A DNA stretch of 64,000 nt, taken from NCBI RefSeq assembly GCF_030142075.1, contig NZ_CP126241.1:1054001-1118000 (forward strand), in the 5' to 3' direction. Below are positions 37,048-46,351 of the stretch, piece after piece. The position numbers and the translations under genes are program-made. Below the pieces are notes generated by a model. It made no database searches and was not told where the DNA came from. It saw only the letters and a list, made by a program, of their open reading frames with translations. Origin of the DNA: Arthrobacter sp. zg-Y20 (GTDB lineage Bacteria > Actinomycetota > Actinomycetes > Actinomycetales > Micrococcaceae). Numbering within the stretch: the first letter of the stretch is position 1; every line of letters begins with the position of its first letter.

Positions 37048-37113
37048 CCCACTTCCGGGGCCTGCTCCCCGTAACGGAGCCGTCCGGTTCTCAGTGAAGG
37101 AGCAGTACCCGCA

Positions 37114-37701
37114 GTGAACAGCAACACCTGGCTTGTAGCCGGGCTCGGGAACCCCGGGCCCGGCTACAGCCGTAACCGGCACAATATCGGCAACATGGTC
37201 GTGGATGAACTCGCGTCGCGCATGGGCGGGAAGTTCAAGTCCCATAAAACCCGAGCCGCCGTCCTGGAGGGCAGGATCAGCCTGGGCGGCCCCCGGGTGG
37301 TCCTGGCCAAGCCACTGACCTATATGAATCTGTCCGGCGGACCGGTGTCCGCCCTGGCCCGGTTCTACGACATTGATCCCGGACATGTAGTCGCCGTCCA
37401 TGACGAAATCGACATCCCCTTCAATACGGTCAAGCTCAAGCTCGGCGGAGGCGAGGGCGGACACAACGGCCTGCGGGACATTAGCCGGGCCCTGGGCACC
37501 AAGGACTACCTGCGGGTACGCGTAGGCGTCGGGCGACCGCCGGGCCGGATGGATACCGCGGACTACGTGCTGAAGGACTTCTCCGGCGCCGAAGCCAAGG
37601 AACTGCCGTTCCTGGTGGGAGACGCCGCTGATGCGGTGGAAATGCTCCTGGCTGACGGGCTTCTCGCAGCCCAGCAGAAGTTCCACGGCGCTGTTTCCTA
37701 A
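37114..37701 (+). CDS. pth: Peptidyl-tRNA hydrolase
   Basis: A 195-residue Pth. GLGNPGPGYSRNRHNIG contains the catalytic His; KPLTYMNLSG and VVAVHDEIDIPF with the conserved Asp, and the GGEGGHNGLRDI motif, are all intact. It releases peptides from drop-off tRNAs. GTG 37114 follows AAGGAG. In relatives the next gene is usually mfd; here a terminator and an accessory region follow instead. Confidence 0.96.
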   Translation: MNSNTWLVAGLGNPGPGYSRNRHNIGNMVVDELASRMGGKFKSHKTRAAVLEGRISLGGPRVVLAKPLTYMNLSGGPVSALARFYDIDPGHVVAVHDEIDIPFNTVKLKLGGGEGGHNGLRDISRALGTKDYLRVRVGVGRPPGRMDTADYVLKDFSGAEAKELPFLVGDAADAVEMLLADGLLAAQQKFHGAVS

Positions 37702-38147
37702 GGGTTCCTTCCCATGGCGGCCCTAGGTAGCAGCGTCCTGGGATTGGGGTAGTTTTCCAGCGCCCCGGACCGGCCCGAACCATTGTTTCGCTTCCGGTGC
37801 CGGGCCTAAAATGGAAGCAGCCTTAAGGGCTCCCAATACGGGGCCGACGTCGGGAGGCCTCCGAGACTGGGCCACCCCCATCCCGGCGTCGGTCCCTTTT
37901 ACATGTGGCTTTTCCTCACGGCCACGGCCCTGCCGGTATGGGCCTGGGCAGGGTACACCTCGCGCCGCCCTGTCGCCATGGAATAAGCGCCTCGCGGACC
38001 TTCCCTGGTTCATGTCTTTGTATGTACTGGACGGGGTGGAGGGCCGCGCGTATGCTCGCCTCTACTGACCAGTAGCTACCGACAGCTGCAGTATTGGGGA
38101 CCATGGTCCGGGTACTGCGTGCGTTTTTGGGGGGCGTGGCTTGAGCG
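37702..38147 (+). other. Intergenic region between pth and the regulator array
   Basis: These 446 bases hold no convincing gene; short frames here lack ribosome sites and family resemblance. Seen here are a pth terminator, a CTACTG-AC-CAGTAG inverted repeat (38062-38075) and a perfect 12-base palindrome GGACCATGGTCC (38098-38109) just before the first LuxR-type gene. Confidence 0.6.
37840..37900 (+). terminator. Rho-independent terminator after pth
   Basis: A 16-bp stem (37840-37855 with 37881-37896, two G-T pairs) is followed by TTTT at 37897-37900. It ends the conserved glmU-pth block. Confidence 0.75.
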
Positions 38148-40757
38148 ATGAAGAATGCGTCGGCTGTTGACGATCTGGTTGGCCGTGCCGACGCCCTCGA
38201 CGCAATATGCACGGCGGTGGTCGAAGGCCGCGGAGCACTGGTCCTGGGCGGGGCGGGTTTCGGTAAGACTGCTGTCCTCAAAGCGGTTTCTGAGCGGCTG
38301 AGGGAAGACTTCCACACCCTGTACGTCAGGGGAACTCCGATTTCCTCGCATACCCCCTACGGCGCATTGGCGTTTCTGATCGGCGGGCTTCCCGAAGCAG
38401 CGGTCAGCAGCCCGTTGCAGCTGCTCCGCGAGCTGGACTCATCCCTGGCAGCGGGCTCGGGCGGCCGGCGGATACTCCTTGCCGTGGACAATGCAGACCG
38501 GCTGGACCGCTTCTCAAGCATGGTGCTTGCGCAACTGCTCCGCCGCGGCAGCGTAGCGGTGGTCGCAGCGGCATCCGCACATTGGGAGTCAGGGTTCGAA
38601 TTGATGGAGCTGTGGAGCGAAGGACTGTTGGCAAGGATAGCCCTGGAGCCATTGTCCGAGCGGCAGACCCGTCAGCTGATGCAGCAGATCCTCGGTGGCG
38701 CCGTCTCCTCCCTTGCCGCCGGTACCATGTGGCACGAAACAGAGGGCAGCCCCCGTTTCATCCGGCTCATGACCGAAGCACAGGTCCGCTCCGGCACCTT
38801 GGTGCGCCGGGGTCCCGTATGGGTCAGGACGGGTTCCTTTGTCCGCACCGGGGACGTGGGAGAAGTGGTGGACGCGATGCTGGACCGGCTGGCCCCGCAG
38901 GAACGCCGGCTCGTGGAGGTCCTGGCCCTTGCACGCAGCCTTCCCCTGCCCACCGTCCTCGAACTGGTGCCCGCCGGCGTTGTCGATTCCCTCGAGGAGC
39001 GCCAGCTGATCCGGGTCGAAGACGCCGGGGCCGCTGTGCGGTTTGCCGGCGGAAGTGTGGGCACAGTCATCGCAGCGACCATGCTTCCCGGGCGGCGGCG
39101 GGAGCTGTGGGATGACGTGTCCGTTTTGGTGGACCAGGGCAGCTTGGCTCCGCCGGAACTGGTTGCCTTTGTGGGTTGGGCCATCTCCTGTGGGGGATCT
39201 CCCGGCCGGGCCGCCGTCCTGCAGGCGGCGGCTGCAGCAGCAAACGGGCGGAGCGACCCGGCCACGGCACTGCTGCTGTCCCGAACGGCGGCCGGTGAAC
39301 GGACACAGGGGCTGGTCCTCGAAGAAGTCCGAGCGCTCCGGGCCACGGGGGACTTTGAGGGGGTGGTCCGTGCAGTCGGGGAGCACCGGCCGGACCCCGG
39401 GGACAGGGACAGCTACGTGCCGCTGATGACGGAGTACGCCTATGCACTGGCGCGGTTTAACGCGCCAGACCCGGATGCCGTACTGGCCGGCGTCCAAATC
39501 TCCGGACCGCCTCAGGGCGACGGGCCTGAAGCTGCTGCGGCGCTGGTTATTGCCCGCAGCGCACTGGAACTTGACAGCGGAAACGTATCGGCCGTGCCGG
39601 ACGGCTTGGCATCGCTGACCCGTGACCTGCGGTTGAGCCACGGCATCCGCACCCATGCCCGTGCCCTGCACGCCAACGCGCTTGCCCTGGCAGGCCGGGG
39701 CAGCGACGCGATGGCCGCCCTGGCCGCTATGGGCAGGCCTGCTGACTACGCGCCGGGTGCAGGCAGCGGGGGCGCCGGAAATGCGGAGGAAATATGTACC
39801 AGGGTATTCGACACGTACATCCTCGCCGGAGAACTCGAGCGCGGCGCGGAGTTCGTAAAGCTCTTCGACGACACCGGCGTCCGGCCGTCCTATCAGGGCA
39901 GCGCAGGCGAGCTGGCTGTATCGGTGCTCGCGGTATGGCAGGGGCAGGACGGCGCTGCGCGGGAGGCGCTCACCGGCGGTATCGGACAATTGGAAGTCCA
40001 CGATCCGCAGGAGATGCTCCCACTGGCCCGCACCCTCGCGGGCTACGTCCGTGTCCAGCAGGGCCGGGCGGCGGCAGGCACACCGCTCAATGCCGGGACA
40101 ACCCGGTTCCGGGAACCGTATTTCCGGGGGTTCCAGAGGAAGTACTTCGCGATCCTGGCGGAAGAACCGGACCCGGATAGCCGCTGCCGGTTGCTGCGCG
40201 AAGCGGCGGTTTCGGCCCTGGACACAGGGTGCGCCGCGCCCGCGCTGCTGTTCCTGTCAGCAGCAGTCCGGGCAAAAGACAAGGCCGCAGCCGGGCAAAT
40301 GCTGGAAACGGCCGACAGCTCGCAGGGCAGGTTCGCGGAATCGTTGTCGCTGTACGCAGCCGGCCTGCTCAAGGATGACCCGGCATTGCTGGTTGACGCG
40401 GCAAGGGGCTTTACCGCCCTGGGCCAGCACCTGCTGTGCCGGGACGCGGCCAGCGCCGCCTCGGAGCTGCTGGCTGCCGCCCCGGGAGGAGATGAACGCG
40501 GACTGGCCAGGACGGCCCGGGGCTTGGTGAACCTGAGCCTGCGGCGGATGAAGCACATCGGCGGGCGGGCAGAAACGCTGGCCGAATTAAGTGAATTTGA
40601 AGCAGATCTTGCGCATCGTGCCGTTACGATGGCCACCACCTCGCAAATAGCCCGGGAACTGAACCTGTCGCCTCGCACCATCGAGTGGCACCTGGGAAAG
40701 ATTTTTGCGAAGCTCCACGTCTCCGGACGCGCGGAGCTGGCCGAGGTACTGGCCTAG
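38148..40757 (+). CDS. Regulator 1 of array: P-loop ATPase with C-terminal LuxR HTH
   Basis: An 869-residue STAND-like ATPase regulator of the MalT/LAL type. Walker A is GGAGFGKT (34-41); a PYGAL segment follows near 70; Walker B is LLAVDNAD (110-117), with Asn after the acidic residue. A long helical sensor region leads to a LuxR HTH in the last 60 residues, recognition helix SPRTIEWHLGKIF, ending SGRAEL. ATP binding and an unknown ligand would control DNA binding. ATG 38148 lacks a strong ribosome site. It is 16 bases from regulator 2 and probably co-transcribed with it. Confidence 0.9.
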   Translation: MKNASAVDDLVGRADALDAICTAVVEGRGALVLGGAGFGKTAVLKAVSERLREDFHTLYVRGTPISSHTPYGALAFLIGGLPEAAVSSPLQLLRELDSSLAAGSGGRRILLAVDNADRLDRFSSMVLAQLLRRGSVAVVAAASAHWESGFELMELWSEGLLARIALEPLSERQTRQLMQQILGGAVSSLAAGTMWHETEGSPRFIRLMTEAQVRSGTLVRRGPVWVRTGSFVRTGDVGEVVDAMLDRLAPQERRLVEVLALARSLPLPTVLELVPAGVVDSLEERQLIRVEDAGAAVRFAGGSVGTVIAATMLPGRRRELWDDVSVLVDQGSLAPPELVAFVGWAISCGGSPGRAAVLQAAAAAANGRSDPATALLLSRTAAGERTQGLVLEEVRALRATGDFEGVVRAVGEHRPDPGDRDSYVPLMTEYAYALARFNAPDPDAVLAGVQISGPPQGDGPEAAAALVIARSALELDSGNVSAVPDGLASLTRDLRLSHGIRTHARALHANALALAGRGSDAMAALAAMGRPADYAPGAGSGGAGNAEEICTRVFDTYILAGELERGAEFVKLFDDTGVRPSYQGSAGELAVSVLAVWQGQDGAAREALTGGIGQLEVHDPQEMLPLARTLAGYVRVQQGRAAAGTPLNAGTTRFREPYFRGFQRKYFAILAEEPDPDSRCRLLREAAVSALDTGCAAPALLFLSAAVRAKDKAAAGQMLETADSSQGRFAESLSLYAAGLLKDDPALLVDAARGFTALGQHLLCRDAASAASELLAAAPGGDERGLARTARGLVNLSLRRMKHIGGRAETLAELSEFEADLAHRAVTMATTSQIARELNLSPRTIEWHLGKIFAKLHVSGRAELAEVLA

Positions 40758-40773
40758 GAACGGGGGATATCGC

Positions 40774-43464
40774 ATGATCGGGTTGAACCCGCGGGCACTG
40801 GCGGGCAGGGACGATGTCCTTTCCGGCGTGCTCGAAAGCCTTCGCCGTCCCGGCGGCCACGGGGCGGTCATTGCAGCCGAAGCGGGCCTGGGCAAGACCG
40901 CTGTGGCGGCGGCCGCCGCCCAAGAACTGGAAACCGCTATGCCCGTGCACTGGGTGTACGCCAGCCCCGCGTTGACCGCGGTGCCCTACGGAGCCCTGGC
41001 GGCGCTTTTACCCGACATTACTCCGGAGCAAACAGGATCGGCACTGGCCGTGATGCGCGCAATCATGGGCAAACTGGGCATTGGCGAGCACGCCGCAGAA
41101 CCGGCCGGCAGCCCGGCCGCCCCCCTGCTCATAGTGGACGACGCCCACGAGATGGACCAGCCGACCCTTGACCTGCTGTCCCAACTGCTCGACGCCGCAC
41201 AGATCAGGCTGCTGGTCCTTACCCGCACTTTCGCAGACGTTGCCGGGACCCTGCCGCACATGTGGGACGGCCAGCTCACCCGCCACCGGTTGCTTCCCCT
41301 CACCGAGGATGAGGTCCACACGCTGTGCGAGCAGGAACTTCCAGGGCAGGTTGCCACCACTGCATCCGTTGAGCTGTCCCGGCTCACCGGCGGTAACCCC
41401 GTGTACCTCCTCGCCTTGATCGAGGAGGCGATCCGGAGTGGTTTCCTGGTCCAGCGGCACGGTATCTGGGTGGTGTCCGAGGCCGAAGTGCCGGTGGGTG
41501 GCCGTGTGGCGGACTTGGTCAAGGGCCGGCTGAGGGCACTCGACCCGGAGGACCGCTCGGCGCTGGAAACGATCTGCCTTGCGGAACCGTTCGACCTGGC
41601 GGCAGCCTTCCGGTTGGGCATGCACCGCTCCATAGACCGGTTGGCCGCAGCTCTGTTGATCCAGGTATGCGGGGATGCGGGGAACGCGCAGTCGCTGCGT
41701 CCCCTGCACCCGATCTACGGGGAAGCAATACGGAAACTGGTCCCGGCAGCACGCAGTGCGCGCCTGCTGGGGAAGCTCGACGGCCAGGTGCCGGGAACCG
41801 GGGAGGAAAGCCTGCTGCGCTGGGTGGCTTGGTCCCTGTCCCTGGGAACCGAAGTCCCTGCGGCCGGGTTGCTGCGTGCGGCCGAAGCAGCGAATAACCG
41901 GTCCGACCCGCGGCTCGCCCTTCGGGCAGCATCTGCCGTGCCCGACGGCGGCACCCTGGTCCCGGCCCGGTTGCAGGAAGCGCGGGCACTTCTGCAGCTG
42001 GGTGAATATGAAGCTGCCGCAGCCGCAGCTAAGGGCACCCTCGAGGAAGCGCCGGACCTGCGCACAGCCAAGCAAGCGGTAGTGGTGCATGCCCAGCTGG
42101 CCATGCGGGCAGGCGGGGATAACGCATGGGTGCGGCCGCTTTCCGTTGCGTGGCGCCAGGCGATCGAACGTTTATCGGCGGTGGAGCCGCCAGGGGCTGT
42201 GGCGCGGGCCCGCGGCGGTCCGGAAATGCTCCTGGTGTTGGAAGCGGTCCGGGAGGGGGAATATGTCCGGGCCGAGTCCGAACTCGTGGACTTGCGGGCT
42301 CGGGCCGCGGAGGATGCCGAGGCCGTACTTTTCGTCGAAGCCCTCCTGGCGGAGGTGCTGGTGGCTACTGGCCGCGCTGCAACAGCCTTGACCCACAGCA
42401 GTGCGGCCATGGCGCTGCTGCAGCGGAAAGGCTCCGGCTTGCTTCCTTATTACCCGTTTGTACTGCACCGGCACCTCACCATCCTGGTCTGGCTTGGGCA
42501 GTGGGAAGAGGTGCATCGGTGCGTGGGGACCGCCGGCTCCGCGGCGCAGCGGTCGCTGCTGCATTCCGGCGGGATGGCTGATTTCGCGCTGGGACTGTGC
42601 AGCCTGCGCTCCAGCGCCATGGAAGACGCCGCACGGCATTTTGCGGCGGCGGTCGAGGAAGCAGAGGCAGCTAACGATCCCGAAGGCGTGCTTGCCCTCG
42701 CGCTTGGACTTGGCTCCTTTGCCGCAGCCAGCCTGGGCCAGCGCGAACAGGCGGGCAGGTTGCAGCAAGCGGCTGAACAGGTGCAGTCGCACGGTCCCCG
42801 GCAGTACCAGGTACTCGCCGCCGGCATCCTCAGCGCAGCAAAACTGGCCAAGGACTCGGACGACGCTGCCGCCCGGAGCCTGCGGGCGCAGGCCGCCGCC
42901 GCTCGGGAGTCCTCCTTCACCGCCATTGAATTCACCCTGCGCCACCTCGCCATGCGGCTGGGCGACTTTTCCGACGCAGGCCGGCTGCTGAAGATTACCG
43001 AAGGTTTCGAGGGACCGCAGGCGCCGGTGGTTAACCGAGTCGCCCGTGCCGTTCTGGACCAGGACGTTAACGCACTGGCGGCGCTGGCGACCAGCCGGGA
43101 ACCTGAAATGGACCTGCTGCTGGCCCGGCAGTGCACGCTCGAAGCGCTGCGGCTGGCACGGAAAGGTTCTGACCGTGCGGTTCTGAACCGCATCCAGCGG
43201 CTGGTCGGAAAACAGGGTGGGAACGGACATTCCTCCCTGCCCGGGTTGACCCGCAGGGAACACGATGTTGCCGAACTGGTTGCAGCTGGCTACCGCAACG
43301 CAGAGATAGCCGGCCAGCTGGATCTCTCCGTGCGGACCGTGGAAGGGCACATATACCGCACGTATGAAAAACTGGGGATCAGCCGGCGCGATGAGCTCAA
43401 AGCCAGGTTCCCGTCCTTGCGCAACCCCGCCGCGGGCTGGAAGCCGCCGCCGCGCGGCGAGTAG
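40774..43464 (+). CDS. Regulator 2 of array: P-loop ATPase with C-terminal LuxR HTH
   Basis: 896 residues. Walker A is AEAGLGKT (35-42), PYGAL follows near 71, and Walker B is LLIVDDAHEMD (118-128), the most canonical of the five. Helical repeats fill the middle. The HTH has the full LuxR form: LTRREHDVAELVAAGYRNAEI and recognition helix SVRTVEGHIYRTY. ATG 40774 follows GGGGGAT; a longer frame from 40705 overlaps regulator 1. It closes a two-gene unit and is followed by a terminator-like hairpin. Confidence 0.9.
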   Translation: MIGLNPRALAGRDDVLSGVLESLRRPGGHGAVIAAEAGLGKTAVAAAAAQELETAMPVHWVYASPALTAVPYGALAALLPDITPEQTGSALAVMRAIMGKLGIGEHAAEPAGSPAAPLLIVDDAHEMDQPTLDLLSQLLDAAQIRLLVLTRTFADVAGTLPHMWDGQLTRHRLLPLTEDEVHTLCEQELPGQVATTASVELSRLTGGNPVYLLALIEEAIRSGFLVQRHGIWVVSEAEVPVGGRVADLVKGRLRALDPEDRSALETICLAEPFDLAAAFRLGMHRSIDRLAAALLIQVCGDAGNAQSLRPLHPIYGEAIRKLVPAARSARLLGKLDGQVPGTGEESLLRWVAWSLSLGTEVPAAGLLRAAEAANNRSDPRLALRAASAVPDGGTLVPARLQEARALLQLGEYEAAAAAAKGTLEEAPDLRTAKQAVVVHAQLAMRAGGDNAWVRPLSVAWRQAIERLSAVEPPGAVARARGGPEMLLVLEAVREGEYVRAESELVDLRARAAEDAEAVLFVEALLAEVLVATGRAATALTHSSAAMALLQRKGSGLLPYYPFVLHRHLTILVWLGQWEEVHRCVGTAGSAAQRSLLHSGGMADFALGLCSLRSSAMEDAARHFAAAVEEAEAANDPEGVLALALGLGSFAAASLGQREQAGRLQQAAEQVQSHGPRQYQVLAAGILSAAKLAKDSDDAAARSLRAQAAAARESSFTAIEFTLRHLAMRLGDFSDAGRLLKITEGFEGPQAPVVNRVARAVLDQDVNALAALATSREPEMDLLLARQCTLEALRLARKGSDRAVLNRIQRLVGKQGGNGHSSLPGLTRREHDVAELVAAGYRNAEIAGQLDLSVRTVEGHIYRTYEKLGISRRDELKARFPSLRNPAAGWKPPPRGE

Positions 43465-43793
43465 TTTGCCAACCAAACACCAGTAGGTTTTACTCGGGCA
43501 AAGCGTTTCCGGGGTTCGTAGCGTTATGAGCGTTACTTGAGGTTCGAGGGTGCAGCGGTGCAATTCGAGGCTCTGAAGGTTTTCTCCGACGGGGGTTGTG
43601 GAGGATAACCGCAGGGCCCCGTGCAGCCGTACCCGGACTTCGGGTCCCACAAACGGAGCCGGCGGCGTCGATGCCCTCTGAGACCGGGGCGTCCCCCCAG
43701 CCGCCGCCGGCTCCTTCCCCCTAGCTGGTAGACAGCACCCGATATTCTGAGCGCACTGGTGCATGCAACCCGGTGGACAGATGGAGCCATTCG
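43465..43793 (+). other. Intergenic region between regulators 2 and 3
   Basis: These 329 bases contain no gene. They carry a direct repeat AGCGTTA (43520-43526 and 43529-43535), a long GC-rich hairpin (listed as terminator), and TATTCT (43743-43748), a possible -10 box for regulator 3. A TGGAG ribosome site precedes ATG 43794. Confidence 0.6.
43655..43714 (+). terminator. Terminator-like hairpin after regulator 2
   Basis: GGAGCCGGCGGCG (43655-43667) pairs perfectly with CGCCGCCGGCTCC (43702-43714). The 34-base loop is large and the tail is TTCCCCC, so it is probably Rho-assisted if it terminates. Confidence 0.55.
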
Positions 43794-46100
43794 ATGGATG
43801 TTGCCGGCCCAGGCCTGGCCCGCCCGAGCGACCAAAACCCCCTGTCCGCACCGGCACATCACCTCCAGCCGCCGCCCCTGGCACAGGTGCAAAGCAGTGC
43901 AGCCTCCGCACTGGATGCGCTCAATCAAGGCATGAGCGTGGTCATTTCCGGCGCTGACGGAACCGGTAAATCCACTGTGATGGCCCACATCCTTGGCGCA
44001 CTGGGCGGGGAATTTTCCGTGCTGCGCCTGCGGGGGGCCGCTGCCTGGTCAGGGAAACCGTTCGGCGGTCTGTTCTGGCTGCTCAGCGAGCTTCCGCCCG
44101 AAGCGTTGTCCAATCCGGTGTTTGTCCTGCAGTTCGTCCGCGGAGTGTTGGCGGAAAAAGCCGGGGGACGGCGCCTGGTACTGGCAATCGAGAACGCAGA
44201 GGACCTGGACGTGTCCACCACTGCCGTCCTCCTCCAGCTCTGCCGTGCCGGATACACCCTCATGCTGGCAACAGTCAGGGACTTCTCCGCGTGCCCGGAG
44301 GAGTTTGTACGCTGGTCGGCAGACGGCTCCGTCCACAAGGAAGACCTGTGCCCGCTGCCAACGGCCGGGACGCGGACCTTGCTGGAAGACTTGTCCGCCG
44401 GCCCGGTATCCAGCCGCTTGGTGGCGGAAGTCCAGCAACGGACCCGGGGGAATCCGCTGCTGGCCACGTTGTTCTTCCAGGAACAAGTGCAGGCCGCGAC
44501 GGTGCGCCGCCGCAGGGGTACCTGGGTCTGGACCGGAGCCGTGTCCTACGCGGGTGCCCTGGCCGAACGGGTGGAAACGGAAATCCGCGGCCTTTCCCCG
44601 GCCGAAAGGTATGCCGTGGATGTACTGGCGGTTTCCGGCGGGCTGCCCGCGCCCGTGATCCTGGAGGTTGCCGATCCGGCTGCCGTGGAGCGGTTGGAAG
44701 ACATGCTTCTGGCTGCTGCGGACTCGGGCCCGGTCCGGACGCTGCGTCTGAAGGACCCGCTGCTCGCTGGAGCTGCAGCAGCGCTGGTGCCGCACGGGCG
44801 GGCCAAAGAGATACGGTCCCGGGTGGCCGTCGCCGAGGCAACCTGCCGGATTCGCGGCGGTCCAAACGCTTTTCCCGAAGAGGCAGCGGCCCGGAACGCG
44901 GTCCGGGAAGCCGTGGAACTGTCCCGCAGCGGCCGCTGGGCTGAGGCTACCGAAGCGGCCCGGGCAGGCCTGGACCTGCTCCTTGAGGACAGCGTCCGGC
45001 GCAGGGACCTGCTTTCGGAATTGTTTTGCGTGTTCCTGCGGTGCGGCGAGCTGCGGCTGGCAGCGGACGTGCTGGCCCGGACCGAGGCGGGTACGGAGGG
45101 CGTTGAGCTGCCCGGCGGCAATGATTTGTGTGCGGGGATCGTGCAGGTGCTCGGGGGAAGGGCGGACAGGGCCCTCGATTATCTGCAGCGTTCCCTTGCC
45201 CAGCTCGAGGAAAACAGGACGCAGGACATAATCCCGCTGGCGAGCGCGGCCGCGGCCTACGCCTGTGTCCTGCTTGACGACGCCGAAGCTGCACGGGCCT
45301 ACCTGGCGGCGTCCCAGCCACCGGCGGAACAACAGGCAGCAGGTGCACGGGAACCCGACCTCCGGGACACCTGGCAAAGGGACTCAGCCGAGGGCCTCGC
45401 CGGTGCCTTGGGCCGGCTGTGCACCGTACGAGGCGTTCCGGACGGGTTCTTCGGGCCGGAGAGCGTTGATACCGGCAGTGTTGAAGAAGGCAGCGTTCAA
45501 GAAGGCAGCGTTCAAGAAGGCAGCGGTGAAACGGTGAATACCGGCAGCACGGCGGCTGCCGGCCAATCCGCGTTGCAGTTGCTGGTACTGGCCGTTTCAG
45601 CGTTTCAAGGAACCCCCGGCGCGGTTGAGGAGTTGAGGGCAGCGGCATCCGCGTGCAACGGCGCTGCTGCTGCCATGTATTCGGACCTGTCCGCCGGGCT
45701 CGCCGATTCAGACCGCCTCGGTATGCTCCGTGCGGCCCGGACTGCCTACAGCCTTGGCCACTACCTCCTGGCCCATGAAGCGGCGGGCCGGGCGGTGCGC
45801 CTGGCCCGGGCGCACGCCGACCGCACGGTGCTTCGCACTGCGCGGCGGATCGAAAACGCGAGCTTCAGGATGCTGCTGGCAGCCAACTCCGTTTCAGATC
45901 GGCTGCCGGAGCTGTCGGATTTTGAGCGCGCCCTCGCGGTGGGAGCCGCAGCGGGGGAGAGCAGCTCGGACCTGGCCGCACGGCTGCATCTCTCACCCCG
46001 CACCGTGGACTGGCACTTGGGCCGCATCTTCTCGAAACTCCGCGTTTCGGGACGGGCTGAACTGCGTGAATGCCTGGAGACGGAACGCGCGGAAGCCTAA
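43794..46100 (+). CDS. Regulator 3 of array: P-loop ATPase with C-terminal LuxR HTH
   Basis: 768 residues, the shortest member. Walker A is GADGTGKS (53-60); PFGGL follows near 89; the Walker B strand reads LVLAIENAED (128-137), so the usual Asp is Glu and the next position is Asn. A hydrophilic stretch near residues 560-580 carries a 15-base tandem repeat. The HTH recognition helix SPRTVDWHLGRIF and SGRAEL match regulator 1. ATG 43794 follows TGGAG; GTG 43773 is less likely. It stands alone between two intergenic regions. Confidence 0.88.
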   Translation: MDVAGPGLARPSDQNPLSAPAHHLQPPPLAQVQSSAASALDALNQGMSVVISGADGTGKSTVMAHILGALGGEFSVLRLRGAAAWSGKPFGGLFWLLSELPPEALSNPVFVLQFVRGVLAEKAGGRRLVLAIENAEDLDVSTTAVLLQLCRAGYTLMLATVRDFSACPEEFVRWSADGSVHKEDLCPLPTAGTRTLLEDLSAGPVSSRLVAEVQQRTRGNPLLATLFFQEQVQAATVRRRRGTWVWTGAVSYAGALAERVETEIRGLSPAERYAVDVLAVSGGLPAPVILEVADPAAVERLEDMLLAAADSGPVRTLRLKDPLLAGAAAALVPHGRAKEIRSRVAVAEATCRIRGGPNAFPEEAAARNAVREAVELSRSGRWAEATEAARAGLDLLLEDSVRRRDLLSELFCVFLRCGELRLAADVLARTEAGTEGVELPGGNDLCAGIVQVLGGRADRALDYLQRSLAQLEENRTQDIIPLASAAAAYACVLLDDAEAARAYLAASQPPAEQQAAGAREPDLRDTWQRDSAEGLAGALGRLCTVRGVPDGFFGPESVDTGSVEEGSVQEGSVQEGSGETVNTGSTAAAGQSALQLLVLAVSAFQGTPGAVEELRAAASACNGAAAAMYSDLSAGLADSDRLGMLRAARTAYSLGHYLLAHEAAGRAVRLARAHADRTVLRTARRIENASFRMLLAANSVSDRLPELSDFERALAVGAAAGESSSDLAARLHLSPRTVDWHLGRIFSKLRVSGRAELRECLETERAEA
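45474..45518 (+). repeat. 15-bp in-frame tandem repeat in regulator 3
   Basis: Units start at 45474, 45489 and 45504; the last two, GGCAGCGTTCAAGAA, are identical, and a partial fourth copy follows. They encode GSVQE. The length is a multiple of three, so copy-number change would alter only loop length. Confidence 0.85.
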
Positions 46101-46351
46101 CGCCGGGCCGCTATCCTCCCGTTTCTGCCCATACAGGTGGTGCGAAGAGCGCGAACACGTAGGCCGACACCTTTATGCGGCCGCATTTCCAAGTAACCAC
46201 GTAAGGCAACTAGGGGACGCTACTCGTGTACCGCTGCAGGCGTGTTCCTACTCTGGTGCGCAACAGTGGCGCAGGTGTTCGGCCCCTACGGCGGACGCCG
46301 GGCTTCAACTACTGGACAGCAGAACCTGAATCGACAGGAACGGGTCTCAAA
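46101..46351 (+). other. Intergenic region between regulators 3 and 4
   Basis: About 250 bases. A perfect palindrome ATGCGGCCGCAT lies at 46175-46186. The frame from GTG 46226 is open into regulator 4, but G+C at third positions falls to roughly half there, unlike the coding sequence, so it is treated as leader. Confidence 0.55.

Noticed and set aside
37811-38068. Small open frame between pth and regulator 1
   Set aside because: It covers the terminator hairpin, has no ribosome site and resembles no known protein.
42172-43911. Long antisense open frame of 579 codons over regulator 2 and the following gap
   Set aside because: It is opposite a protein with clear ATPase and LuxR motifs, has no ribosome site and looks like composition-driven sequence.
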